DNA of 64,000 nt. It comes from an uncultured Clostridia bacterium (GTDB lineage: Bacteria; Bacillota; Clostridia; Oscillospirales; Acutalibacteraceae). The stretch covers positions 217,428 through 281,427 of the forward strand of contig CAMJMQ010000001.1 of assembly GCA_946407065.1 (NCBI GenBank). The letters run 5' to 3'. The translations under genes and the position numbers were made by a program. Positions 27,102 to 35,482 of the stretch are shown here, piece after piece. Under the pieces are notes generated by a model that saw nothing but the letters and a program-made list of their open reading frames with translations, had not been told where the DNA came from and did not search any database. Every line of letters starts with the position of its first letter. Within the stretch, counting starts at the first letter, position 1.

Positions 27102-28026
27102 TTATGATATCCTTTACTTTATTGATAATGCCTTCGGCATTAATGCCGACTTGCTTTCTGAGGTATTTCTGAGAACCGACCTCAATACAATAGAAGTCGT
27201 TGATGCCGATTCTGTGGAGCTTTGTACCGGTACCGTATTCACACAGAACTTCCGCTACAGCGCTACCAAAACCGCCGACGATATTGTGTTCTTCGACCGT
27301 AAAGATATGGTCGAATCTCTCGGCACAGTCTTTGATGACCTCTTTATCGATCGGTTTTACCGTCGGGAAGCTGTACTGCTCTACACCGATTCCCTGCTCC
27401 TCTAATGAGTCACAAGCGATTGCAGTCTCTTCCAGAATCGCTCCGGTTGAGAATACGGCAACCTTTAAAGGCTTATCTCCTGCATCTCTGAGCTTATATG
27501 CTTTACCGATCTCAAACTCCTCAATAACATGGTTCACGCGTTTCTCACCGCCTCTTCCGAGACGCAGATAGCAAGTTCCCTGCGTGTGTGCAATCTTCTT
27601 GACTGCCAATTCGGCCTCGGTCGGATCACCGGGGCAAATGACAGCGACATTCGGGAGTGCTCTGAGAACAGCAATATCCTCAGTCGCGTGATGACTCATA
27701 CCAAGAGAACCGTAAACATAGCCGCCGCCGACGCAAATCACATTTACATTCGCGTTATGGTACGCGCAGTCGTTGCGTATCTGTTCCAAACAACGCAGCG
27801 TCGGGAAATTACCGATGGAGTAGGTAAACACCTTATTGCCTTCCAGCGCCATACCAGCAGCAACGCCGGTCATGTTCTGCTCGGCAATACCTGCGTTGAC
27901 AAATTGATTCGGCAGTGCCTCCCAGAAAGGTTTTAACACGCCAAAGCCAAGGTCACCGGTAACAAGCTTCAAGCTCTTATCCTGCTGACCGAGTTCGATC
28001 AAAGTACGAATCACAGAATCTCTCAT
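27094..28026 (-). CDS. Transketolase-like protein, C-terminal subunit
   Basis: This 310-residue protein is the pyrimidine-binding and C-terminal half of a split transketolase. It has the GIAEQNMTGVAAGMALEGNKVF block (catalytic Glu that activates thiamine diphosphate) at residues ~42-63, and the EEHNIVGGFGSAVAE stretch near residue 243. With the partner encoded upstream (4-base overlap) it should form an alpha2-beta2 enzyme moving two-carbon ketol units. In a glycan locus it may make a special ketose or pentose-phosphate precursor; which one cannot be told. Confidence 0.88.
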   Translation of the reverse strand: MRDSVIRTLIELGQQDKSLKLVTGDLGFGVLKPFWEALPNQFVNAGIAEQNMTGVAAGMALEGNKVFTYSIGNFPTLRCLEQIRNDCAYHNANVNVICVGGGYVYGSLGMSHHATEDIAVLRALPNVAVICPGDPTEAELAVKKIAHTQGTCYLRLGRGGEKRVNHVIEEFEIGKAYKLRDAGDKPLKVAVFSTGAILEETAIACDSLEEQGIGVEQYSFPTVKPIDKEVIKDCAERFDHIFTVEEHNIVGGFGSAVAEVLCEYGTGTKLHRIGINDFYCIEVGSQKYLRKQVGINAEGIINKVKDIISE

Positions 28027-28958
28027 CGTTCCTCAACCTCCCTCGTGTAGTATGTGGGATGATATGTTTCTGAGACCGTATGCTTCAAGCCATCCGGCTC
28101 AGGAATCATCTCGGGGCATCCATCGGGCGTATAGGGATCAACAACTCCCTCGGGAATACTCTGATGCAGCTCATTCACCGCACAGTTATACTCCCATCCC
28201 TGATGCGGGAAACGATAATGCCAGAGAATATCGTTCTGCATGAAAGAGATCCCTTTGCCCTTGACCGTATTGGCAATCACAACGGTGGGCTTATGCTCGG
28301 GGTTGGAGGTATCGGTCAGCGCTTTTCTCAGGGCGTCATGGTCATGACCGTCAACAACGATCACATTCCAGTCAAAGCCCTTCCAGCGCTTCTCCATATC
28401 CACTTCCAGCGTATTATTACAGTAATCCAAGCTCTGCATATGATTGTGGTCAACAATAGCGACCAAATTATCGAGCTTGAAATGATTAGCAAATTCAGCA
28501 GCTTCCCAAACAGAGCCCTCATTGCACTCGCCGTCACCGAGAACGACAAAGGAACGGAACGATTTACCGTCCTGTTTTGCCGCAAGAGCACGTCCTGCCG
28601 CTACGGACAAGCCATGTCCGAGAGAACCGGTAGAGAAGTCAACACCGGGCAGATGGTGGGAAACATGACCGGAAAGACGACTGCCATCGGCATAATGCGT
28701 CTTGAGCTCTTCCACAGAGAAAAAGCCGTTCTCGGCAAGCGCCGCATAAACGGATGCGCCGGAATGTCCTTTGGAAAGAATGAAACGGTCTCTGCCATCC
28801 CACTCGGGATTATCTTTATCAAATTTCAGAATATCGGTGTACAATACACCCATAATGTCCGCTACGGACAATATTGCGCCGATATGGCTGCCACCCGACA
28901 ACGCTGTCATCTCAACACCGTGTCGGCGTATCAGCCACGCAAGTTGTTCACTGGTCAT
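28023..28958 (-). CDS. Transketolase-like protein, N-terminal subunit
   Basis: This 311-residue thiamine-diphosphate-binding half has SGGSHIGAILSVADI near residue 20, RFILSKGHSGASVYAAL near residue 57, TGSLGHGLSVAAGRALA near residue 111, and GDGECNEGSVWEAAEFANHFKLDN near residue 142 (GDG...N cofactor motif). It overlaps both neighbours by ATGA, so translation is coupled from the acyltransferase through both subunits. Housekeeping transketolase is usually one chain; a split copy inside a glycan operon points to a dedicated role. Confidence 0.9.
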   Translation of the reverse strand: MTSEQLAWLIRRHGVEMTALSGGSHIGAILSVADIMGVLYTDILKFDKDNPEWDGRDRFILSKGHSGASVYAALAENGFFSVEELKTHYADGSRLSGHVSHHLPGVDFSTGSLGHGLSVAAGRALAAKQDGKSFRSFVVLGDGECNEGSVWEAAEFANHFKLDNLVAIVDHNHMQSLDYCNNTLEVDMEKRWKGFDWNVIVVDGHDHDALRKALTDTSNPEHKPTVVIANTVKGKGISFMQNDILWHYRFPHQGWEYNCAVNELHQSIPEGVVDPYTPDGCPEMIPEPDGLKHTVSETYHPTYYTREVEER

Positions 28959-29983
28959 GTTTTTTGCTCCAATAACTTATTCAAATGCTTAGTAATGAAA
29001 TTACATACAATATGTACTGCAAACGCAGAAATCAATATCAATAAAACTGTTACAACGAGATTCAAAGGAAACATCATACTCGGTAACAAATAATACACTA
29101 AATACTGAACCAAATATATCTCTAAGGTCGTTTTTGACAATAACTTGATCACTTTTCCGAAAGGATTATCCAAGCGGATTTTATCCTTCTCTTCCAGCAG
29201 AACAAATAGATTCAGTAAAGCAATCACAAAAGAAAACGTCACAATATGGCTTATGATTTGGAACTGAGACAGAGCCGCATATCGTCTGAATGCGAAGGCG
29301 CTTGCAAAATACAGGACAACGCTGATCACAAGTGCAATCACAGCTCCCGCAATACTTCCATTGCGTTTGCCGTTGTTGATTCTCTCTCTGAAAAACGCTC
29401 CCGCAAGCATGGATTCCATAAACAGGAATTTAGCCATGTAATCCTCGACGACATCGATTTTGTAGACAGAGCGATCAAAAACAAACAGATAGCATATTAT
29501 CTCTGCTGCGAACACTGCTATCATGATGTATTGCAGTTTCACGCCGAATCTATGATGAAGAAACAGAAATATATAATAGAAGATATACAGCAGCATGATC
29601 GAGCCGATAAAGTGATAGTATGTCGGGTATACAAAAAGCTTGACAACACCCCATACATTACTCACACTCATATACCCAATCGCCAACGCGATCGCTGTCA
29701 CAAGCCAAACAACCGGATAGATTCTGAAAATGCGTTTCAAATACCAAATCGGAAAGCTCTGTTTCAGGTTATACAAGCAAAAGCCGGAAACAGCAAAGAA
29801 TATCACATCGCCCAACATTCCGCCTGTTGCCATAGCGGGGATCGGCCATATATGCCCGAAATGAGAGTTAGTGATGAATATCGCGGCAATCGCCTTGAGA
29901 ATTTCAATGAACCCAAACAAACTCTTTGCTCCTACATCAATCTTACTTTGACTCGTTTTGCTGTTTTTCAGCAACGTAATCAT
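28955..29983 (-). CDS. Acyltransferase family 3 membrane protein (OafA-like)
   Basis: This ~342-residue membrane protein has about ten hydrophobic segments. The EILKAIAAIFITNSHFGH block near residue 28 includes the catalytic His region of acyltransferase 3 proteins, followed by FFAVSGFCLY and YLKRIFRIYPVVW, the conserved Arg patch. It probably adds acetyl or another acyl group to a sugar of the glycan at the membrane. It starts inside the preceding sugar-transferase gene (41-base overlap); the ATG at 29983 is chosen over two TTG codons just before it. Confidence 0.85.
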   Translation of the reverse strand: MITLLKNSKTSQSKIDVGAKSLFGFIEILKAIAAIFITNSHFGHIWPIPAMATGGMLGDVIFFAVSGFCLYNLKQSFPIWYLKRIFRIYPVVWLVTAIALAIGYMSVSNVWGVVKLFVYPTYYHFIGSIMLLYIFYYIFLFLHHRFGVKLQYIMIAVFAAEIICYLFVFDRSVYKIDVVEDYMAKFLFMESMLAGAFFRERINNGKRNGSIAGAVIALVISVVLYFASAFAFRRYAALSQFQIISHIVTFSFVIALLNLFVLLEEKDKIRLDNPFGKVIKLLSKTTLEIYLVQYLVYYLLPSMMFPLNLVVTVLLILISAFAVHIVCNFITKHLNKLLEQKT

Positions 29984-30608
29984 CAACAATCTCTTGTATC
30001 TCTTTCGGCAGCTTTTGTGAGTGAGTGATCACCTTATAAATTGTCCAGAAAATACATCTGATATCCTGGAAAAAGCTGTGGTGATATCGGTAATATAACT
30101 GAAGTCTCAATTTAAGCGGACGTACCTGCTCTAAATAGAAAGCATCCGGATCGTCAGAGGTTGTAAAGCCCTTGAATTGCTCAAAATTCGCCATGCTCGC
30201 CCAGTCGGTGATGCCGGGCTTCAAATCAAGAATCGGCATTTCCTTTTCTGTGTACATATTGATATAATACTGCAACTCCGGGCGAGGACCGACAAAAGAC
30301 ATCTGACCGATCAAAACATTGATCAACTGCGGCAGCTCATCTAACTTTGATTTTCTGAGAAAATGTCCCATGCGGGTAATGCGATCATCTTTATCACCGA
30401 CGTTCCATTTCCCTTTGCCCTCGCAATCGGGGATCATACTTCTGAACTTGAATATTCTGAAAACTTTTCCGTTTTTTCCGACACGCTCACCGCGAAAAAA
30501 TACACCGCCGGGTGAATCGATCACAATCATCAGCGCCAATACCAACATTACAGGGGACAGAATGATTAACCCCAAAAAGCTGGCGACTATATCAAATAAC
30601 CTCTTCAT
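29943..30608 (-). CDS. Undecaprenyl-phosphate sugar phosphotransferase (initiating phosphoglycosyltransferase)
   Basis: This 221-residue monotopic enzyme is the small form of the WcaJ/PglC family. It transfers a sugar-1-phosphate from a UDP-sugar to undecaprenyl phosphate and so starts each repeat unit. One N-terminal hydrophobic helix (residues ~8-30) is followed by FKFRSM near residue 52, KSKLDELPQLINVL near residue 91 (the catalytic Asp-Glu pair lies in LDELPQ), VGPRPE, and LKPGITDWASM near residue 139. The ribosome site AAGGTGAG precedes the ATG. It is second in the cluster transcript. Confidence 0.92.
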   Translation of the reverse strand: MKRLFDIVASFLGLIILSPVMLVLALMIVIDSPGGVFFRGERVGKNGKVFRIFKFRSMIPDCEGKGKWNVGDKDDRITRMGHFLRKSKLDELPQLINVLIGQMSFVGPRPELQYYINMYTEKEMPILDLKPGITDWASMANFEQFKGFTTSDDPDAFYLEQVRPLKLRLQLYYRYHHSFFQDIRCIFWTIYKVITHSQKLPKEIQEIVDDYVAEKQQNESK

Positions 30609-30616
30609 AGCTCACC

Positions 30617-31375
30617 TTACATATTCGCACCATCAACAGGAATGTTGGTAGCCGGCATAAACGAGGATTTATCGCTTGCCATGAATAAGACGGTATTTGC
30701 GATCTCTTCGGGAGACCCAAATCGATTGATTGCCTGATGGTGTCTCAGGAAATCGTCCACTCTCGGATGACCCTCTTTAATGAACTTATCCCAATAACTT
30801 CCTTCAAACGCAACGGCGCCGGGCATCACTGAGCATAGCTTAACGCCGGTAGGCGCCAGTTGTCTGCCGACGGTCGTTACATATGCGTTAAGAAAAGCCT
30901 TCGCAGAGGCATACAGAGGATTGCCTCTGAGCATGATCGCGGAGATAGAAGAAATATGGATCACCTTGCCACTGCCTCTCTCTACCATAGGAGGGATCAG
31001 CGCACTGTTCATATCGATCGCAGCAATTGCGTTGAATTTCAGTGCGTAGTTCCAATCTTCCGCTCCGCCCAAATGATTGCGCGAGATCAATGATCCTCCG
31101 ACATTGTGAACTACAATATCAAATGTACCGTATTGGCCAAGAAGATACTCGGAAAACGCTTTGGTATCACATTCCATGATATCTTTAACTTCGCACGCAA
31201 AAGACAGCGCACCGCTCTTAAGAGCCTCTGCTTTAACCTCTTCAAGAAGGTCTGCGGAGCGCGCTATCGCAACGATATTGCAGTTTTCTGCTGCGAAACC
31301 TTTTGCAATTCCTCGTCCTATTCCTTTACTTGCTCCGACTATCAGAACATTCTTACCGCTAAGTCCAAGTTCCAT
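30617..31375 (-). CDS. Short-chain dehydrogenase/reductase
   Basis: This 252-residue classical SDR has VGASKGIGRG (cofactor loop) at residues 13-22, NVGG at residues ~90, and the catalytic Ser (HISSIS) and YASAK motif near residues 140-157. It probably oxidises or reduces a sugar or sugar-nucleotide of the pathway; the substrate is unknown. It is the first gene of the glycan transcript, 62 bases after the end of the -10 box, with the ribosome site AAAGGGG. Confidence 0.85.
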   Translation of the reverse strand: MELGLSGKNVLIVGASKGIGRGIAKGFAAENCNIVAIARSADLLEEVKAEALKSGALSFACEVKDIMECDTKAFSEYLLGQYGTFDIVVHNVGGSLISRNHLGGAEDWNYALKFNAIAAIDMNSALIPPMVERGSGKVIHISSISAIMLRGNPLYASAKAFLNAYVTTVGRQLAPTGVKLCSVMPGAVAFEGSYWDKFIKEGHPRVDDFLRHHQAINRFGSPEEIANTVLFMASDKSSFMPATNIPVDGANM

Positions 31376-31436
31376 TATTTTCCCCTTTATCTGTATTTAC
31401 ACATAATTACTCATAGTAACCCATTTTATCCATATA

Positions 31437-31465
31437 ATGATACTACAAATCGTATTTAATGTCAA
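31437..31465 (-). promoter_or_regulatory. Sigma-A promoter of the glycan cluster
   Basis: On the minus strand there is a perfect -35 TTGACA (31460-31465), a 17-base spacer and -10 TATCAT (31437-31442). It is placed to start the ~31 kb transcript beginning with the SDR gene. Confidence 0.85.
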
Positions 31466-31529
31466 TTTTATATCTTTTTCTGAGTAACAGAAAATCATGG
31501 AATATTATCAAAATTTTGGTGAAAAAGAT

Positions 31530-31566
31530 AAAACCCCTGAAAACATCGTCTGTTTTCAGGGGTTTT
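31530..31566 (-). terminator. Rho-independent terminator of the nitrilase operon
   Basis: A 15-bp perfect stem (CCCCTGAAAAC paired with GTTTTCAGGGG, extended by A/T pairs) encloses a 7-base loop. On the minus strand it is followed by TTTTATCTTTTT. It separates the accessory operon on the right from the glycan promoter on the left. Confidence 0.9.
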
Positions 31567-31793
31567 CCACTTAATTATTCATTCTTTATTATGGCGTTAT
31601 TAATCATAATATACAAGATCCATATCTCCTGCGTGGAGATCAAATAACGTTATTGCATCCATATAACATCGCATATTATCACTCTTATTTATCAATCCGA
31701 AATACCTTTCCACACGCCAGTTTCTGTATATTATTCATTTGTTTCCATTCACTATAATTCGCTCAGACCGTGTTTTATTGATCAGGAAAATGC

Positions 31794-32471
31794 CTACTCG
31801 TCTTCACTCTCATCATCCTCTTCATCTTCATCGTCCAGCGATTCCAGAATCTCCATCAGCGTAGAGATCCGGTCATAAAGAACATTTAAAGCGCCTACAA
31901 GCACCACCGATTTTCCATCATTATCTTCAATGGTGTCCAATAAAGAAATCAGATGTACCGATGTCTCCAATTTATTCTCATAATCCATATTCATAATGAA
32001 CTGGCCTTTTTGCGCTTCATGATAATACTTCTCTACGATTTTTTCGAGATCTTTCTCTTCTGCCGTTACAATGGGCTTTTTCATTTGGAAATATGGGATT
32101 TTCGGATTGGTCACAAGGCAAAACAATATGCCGATCTTATCTTCGTCGCTGTTAAAAACAATGTTATCATAAACAGAAGTCCAAATCTGAGAATAGAATT
32201 CATCTTCAGTAACTCCTTTTTCAATCAGACTATCGACTGCCTTCTCAACCAAGCCATTGTTTTTCCGACATTTAGCATAATCCTCATCTGAGAGCTCTTT
32301 ATTCTCAAGACAGTATGAACAATCAGAGAAGATATCTTTTGCAATAAGGTGCCTAAATAAAGAAAATGCTATCCCTTTATCTTTCTCATCTTTTAAATAA
32401 TTGAAATAGAATTCAGTGCAAACTTCCAAAATTCTTCCATCAACTGTTTGCAAAAATTTAATTCCGTCCAT
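31794..32471 (-). CDS. Hypothetical acidic-tailed protein, third gene of the nitrilase operon
   Basis: This 225-residue cytoplasmic protein has no motif I recognise. It is mostly helical in appearance, with Cys residues near positions 52-67 (CSYCLENK... YAKCRKN), and its last 16 residues are nearly all Asp and Glu. Such tails often mimic nucleic acid or mediate binding to basic partners. It follows the winged-helix gene by 14 bases with a good ribosome site (AAGGAG) and shares its promoter and terminator. It might be an inhibitor or a sensor in the three-gene unit; this is speculation. Confidence 0.75.
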   Translation of the reverse strand: MDGIKFLQTVDGRILEVCTEFYFNYLKDEKDKGIAFSLFRHLIAKDIFSDCSYCLENKELSDEDYAKCRKNNGLVEKAVDSLIEKGVTEDEFYSQIWTSVYDNIVFNSDEDKIGILFCLVTNPKIPYFQMKKPIVTAEEKDLEKIVEKYYHEAQKGQFIMNMDYENKLETSVHLISLLDTIEDNDGKSVVLVGALNVLYDRISTLMEILESLDDEDEEDDESEDE

Positions 32472-32485
32472 AGTATTCTCCTTAT

Positions 32486-33322
32486 TTATGATACTTTTGG
32501 TTGATCATTCCAACATATTTCTTCTCTGAGATCTACCTGATACTGATAATCATATTTCATTCCAAGCGCAACCCTATTGCGTAACCATAATGATTCATCC
32601 CAAGCTCTGGTCATGGAACTAGGTTTTCTCATAAAATCATTCTCACTCTTAAGTACGATCTTTGGTTTTGCTTTTCTTGGCTTTTTCGTGTCAGCTTTTG
32701 TGTTCTCAAAAATCTTATCTATAACCCGCCACGCATAAACCAACAACTCCGGAGAAGATAGCTTGATTTCGTTTCTTTCTGTTTCTTTATGTATATTTTG
32801 GTTCAGATAAGTTTTTCCAAGTGCATTCAAATAATAATACTTTCGATTTCCGATACGAGAAAAAGATACTAAGCCCAGTTTTCCGAGTTTATCCATGATT
32901 GGGGTAAGCGTACTCTTATCGATTCCTACTTTTGTCGCCAAAACACCGTGACGTATCTCTGATGTTTTACTTAAAGCTTCCAGAATTTCATCAATATGAG
33001 GGATTTCTTTGATCAAGGTGGAGTTGCTCTCTTTCATAAAGCGTTCAAGCTTGTATTCCTCGCTGAAAGTGAATTCTTCAACCGCTTTGAGAACACCGGA
33101 TATGTAACCGATAAGATAGCCGATACTTTCGTTTGTTTCTTCTTCTTTCCTTAGATACAGGAAAGAAGCTTTTAAAGCTGCCATGTTGCTTTGTAAATCA
33201 GCATAATTCTTTACGCGATAGTTTTTCTTTAATTCATCAGCCGCAGAAGAAACATACCGAAATATCGCATTATAATTGTTACTGTTATATGCGCTGATCA
33301 ATTCGTTTGTTTTAATTTTCAT
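32486..33322 (-). CDS. Winged-helix DNA-binding protein, second gene of the nitrilase operon
   Basis: This is a 278-residue protein. The N-terminal ~100 residues are helical and unrecognised. Residues ~105-170 form a winged helix (ILEALSKTSEIRHGVLATKV, KSTLTPIMDKLGKLGLV, then the RIGNRKYYYLN wing) of the MarR/ArsR-like type. The C-terminal part is basic (KKPRKAKPKIVLK) and may also touch nucleic acid. The ribosome site GAAGGAGG precedes the ATG. It lies 41 bases after the nitrilase gene. It may regulate the operon or be a working part of a defence module. Confidence 0.75.
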   Translation of the reverse strand: MKIKTNELISAYNSNNYNAIFRYVSSAADELKKNYRVKNYADLQSNMAALKASFLYLRKEEETNESIGYLIGYISGVLKAVEEFTFSEEYKLERFMKESNSTLIKEIPHIDEILEALSKTSEIRHGVLATKVGIDKSTLTPIMDKLGKLGLVSFSRIGNRKYYYLNALGKTYLNQNIHKETERNEIKLSSPELLVYAWRVIDKIFENTKADTKKPRKAKPKIVLKSENDFMRKPSSMTRAWDESLWLRNRVALGMKYDYQYQVDLREEICWNDQPKVS

Positions 33323-33363
33323 TCAGACGACCTCCTTCTCATTTATATGTCAATCAACAATCA

Positions 33364-34848
33364 TTAAAGCATTATATGCTTGATGTCGATATCGCCTTCC
33401 ACATGTCCTAACCGACCTATGCGTTTTATCGGAACGGTAATACTGAACAAGCAAGTCCCGCAGTTACCGTCACAATCACCGGGACAAATCTTTTTAACAG
33501 AATCTTCAGACTTTTCTTTTGGAACCAGAACAGATCCAATCAAACCCAAGTCTTTTTTTGCGACAGCTGAACATGAATTCAGCCAAAAAACATACGAACC
33601 GGCAGAAACCGCTTCTAAAATCACTCTTTCAAAATCCAGTGATTCGGAAGAATACGATGGGCACATCAGGAAATCTGTTTTCAATTTATTAATCAACAGA
33701 TTTCGATACTCTTTATTCAACAGATCAAAACAAATAGGAAACGCAAATTTACCGATTCCCCTAACATGAACCAGAAGTATTTCACGCGGAATATCTTTCA
33801 GACATTCTTTCTTCTCCCCTTTATAGGTAAAAGGAAATTGTTTATATTGCTTTCCGATCAACTCGCCGCCGGCAGTAAAAACAGAAACCGCGTTGCTTTT
33901 ATTCTTCCACAATGAAGGTGTAACGATCAAAAACGGTAAAGGTCTGTTTTCATCATCGGCATAGAGAGGATTCATTCCTGACGCACGAGTCTCACATAAC
34001 TCCTCTGTTCCGAACATTTCCGTACCTAAAAGGACTCCGAAGTTTTCCTCTCTGCTGCGACGCAAACAATCCAAATAGTTTTTTGTAGCGCCTTCCTTAT
34101 CGCGCAGGGTGATCTCTCCGAGGTACTTGCAATTGTGTCCGCTCTCATCCCGCAAGTCGATATCTTCGCCCACCTTGAACACTTCTTCTTTTCCTTTGTT
34201 AGTAGTCGGAGTAAATCCCACCTGTAATTGCTCAAACCTCCACCCGGGGTCTATAATCACATTTTTGATCCTATAGCCGGGGAGCAATTCGTCCTTTTTG
34301 ATGTAGGAAAAATGGTGCAAAGCATCATTGAGCCCGGACATGCGTCCAATTTCTTTTCCCTCTTGCTTTTCATCATCATTCTTGCTGATCACCCTGAAAT
34401 TCGGAAGTATCATTAACCCTGTTTCCTCTAAGTTGGTGTTCAGCGCCTCAAAGCACGGTTCAATATATTTGCCTTTTAAGGATTCGGGATCTTTCTCTTT
34501 CGCTGCTTGTCTATTCCTATGCGCCATTTGCTCCATGCCATAATCTGAGCAAAGAAAATCCTCATTGATCATACGATCAAGTTTTCTCAATAGATAAAGA
34601 TAGATATATTTATCATTTCTCTCCCTGCACCACTCGATTATACCTTCGCAAGTTTCAGAATCAAAGAGTTTTTTGTCATAAGTATCTGTACTGACATCGC
34701 CTATTTTTTCAGTCAGCATACCATCGATCTCCTGATTAATCTTCTCCAGATCATCATCCTCTAAGATTCCTACGTCAATAAAAGAATGATTTTCAATTGC
34801 GGAGCAGATCACATCAGCTATTAAGTTAAAAAAATCAGAATAGCCCAT
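33364..34848 (-). CDS. Nitrilase-superfamily (carbon-nitrogen hydrolase) protein with long N-terminal extension
   Basis: This 494-residue protein has a helical N-terminal ~170 residues of unknown type, then a nitrilase-like domain. A Glu in LLGTEMFG (E277), Lys in GKQYKQFPF (K333 or K336) and Cys in FPICFDLLN (C373) are spaced like the Glu-Lys-Cys triad of the superfamily, and the TDFLMCPSYSS stretch after the Cys fits too. A Cys-rich insertion near residue 452 (CPGDCDGNCGTC) could bind metal. The start at 34848 is set by AGGAGG; the frame extends 26 codons upstream without need. It is the first gene of a three-gene operon with a consensus promoter. Substrate unknown; the enzyme may make or destroy a small amide or nucleotide-like signal. 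Confidence 0.78.
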   Translation of the reverse strand: MGYSDFFNLIADVICSAIENHSFIDVGILEDDDLEKINQEIDGMLTEKIGDVSTDTYDKKLFDSETCEGIIEWCRERNDKYIYLYLLRKLDRMINEDFLCSDYGMEQMAHRNRQAAKEKDPESLKGKYIEPCFEALNTNLEETGLMILPNFRVISKNDDEKQEGKEIGRMSGLNDALHHFSYIKKDELLPGYRIKNVIIDPGWRFEQLQVGFTPTTNKGKEEVFKVGEDIDLRDESGHNCKYLGEITLRDKEGATKNYLDCLRRSREENFGVLLGTEMFGTEELCETRASGMNPLYADDENRPLPFLIVTPSLWKNKSNAVSVFTAGGELIGKQYKQFPFTYKGEKKECLKDIPREILLVHVRGIGKFAFPICFDLLNKEYRNLLINKLKTDFLMCPSYSSESLDFERVILEAVSAGSYVFWLNSCSAVAKKDLGLIGSVLVPKEKSEDSVKKICPGDCDGNCGTCLFSITVPIKRIGRLGHVEGDIDIKHIML

Positions 34849-34949
34849 AGCTATTCCTCCTTTGCAAAATGTACCGAAAACTCCAGATTGATCATGAATA
34901 CGCCTAAACGCGTATACTACCTCCAATTTAATTCCATAGTAACAACTTT

Positions 34950-34978
34950 ATTATAATATGCCGGATAACGAATGTCAA
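34950..34978 (-). promoter_or_regulatory. Consensus sigma-A promoter of the nitrilase operon
   Basis: TTGACA (34973-34978), a 17-base spacer and TATAAT (34950-34955) on the minus strand match the consensus in all twelve positions. The leader before the ATG is about 95 bases and holds a short hairpin (ATACGC with GCGTAT). Confidence 0.92.
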
Positions 34979-35084
34979 GGAATTGTTTGATAATTGTTTG
35001 ATTAAAAACAACCGCCAAACAAAAAAAGAGAAAACTGTATTGTATAATTATGAACGCGGGATTAATTAGCCTTTGAATGATATT

Positions 35085-35225
35085 CTTTGATGACTGATAT
35101 AAACTGTTTCCGTAAAGCTCTAGCTTTATGTCACCTACTCCGTTCACAGTCAAGAACTCTTCATCTGTAACAGGTAGCTTGCGGCACATATCATGCAGCA
35201 AAGAATCCAAATGTTTCTGATAGGA
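35085..35225 (-). pseudogene. HRDC-domain remnant of a RecQ-type helicase
   Basis: The minus-strand frame reads LHDMCRKLPVTDEEFLTV followed by NGVGDIKLELYG. This is the core of an HRDC domain, the C-terminal nucleic-acid-binding module of RecQ helicases. A stop lies four codons upstream of it and no helicase remains. The frame then runs on into unrelated hydrophobic sequence. It sits between the divergent promoters of the nitrilase operon and the STAND gene, a mark of earlier gene turnover here. Confidence 0.65.
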
Positions 35226-35387
35226 TTATATCATTTAGAATATATATTCGTCGATACATCTGAATGTGCTTATTTTTCTTTATCTTGAAAACAGCGGACG
35301 AGATAGTAATCTCCTATTATTACATGTTTTCATTAAATCGGCGTTCAATCATTTAAGTACCATTCACATATTCTCACTGCAAACTCA

Positions 35388-35415
35388 TTGACAAAAGTGA
35401 ATATTCAGCTATGAT
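35388..35415 (+). promoter_or_regulatory. Promoter of the STAND nuclease gene
   Basis: TTGACA (35388-35393), a 16-base spacer and TATGAT (35410-35415) on the plus strand lie about 68 bases before the ATG. The ribosome site is GGGAGA. Confidence 0.75.
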
Positions 35416-35482
35416 TGAATTATAAAAATGAATTCACAGGCATTTATTATTCAGATGGATACAATGACAGGGAGAACGAATC

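Noticed and set aside
28080..29093. 337-residue plus-strand reading frame
   Set aside because: Antisense shadow of the transketolase subunit and acyltransferase end; no family motifs.
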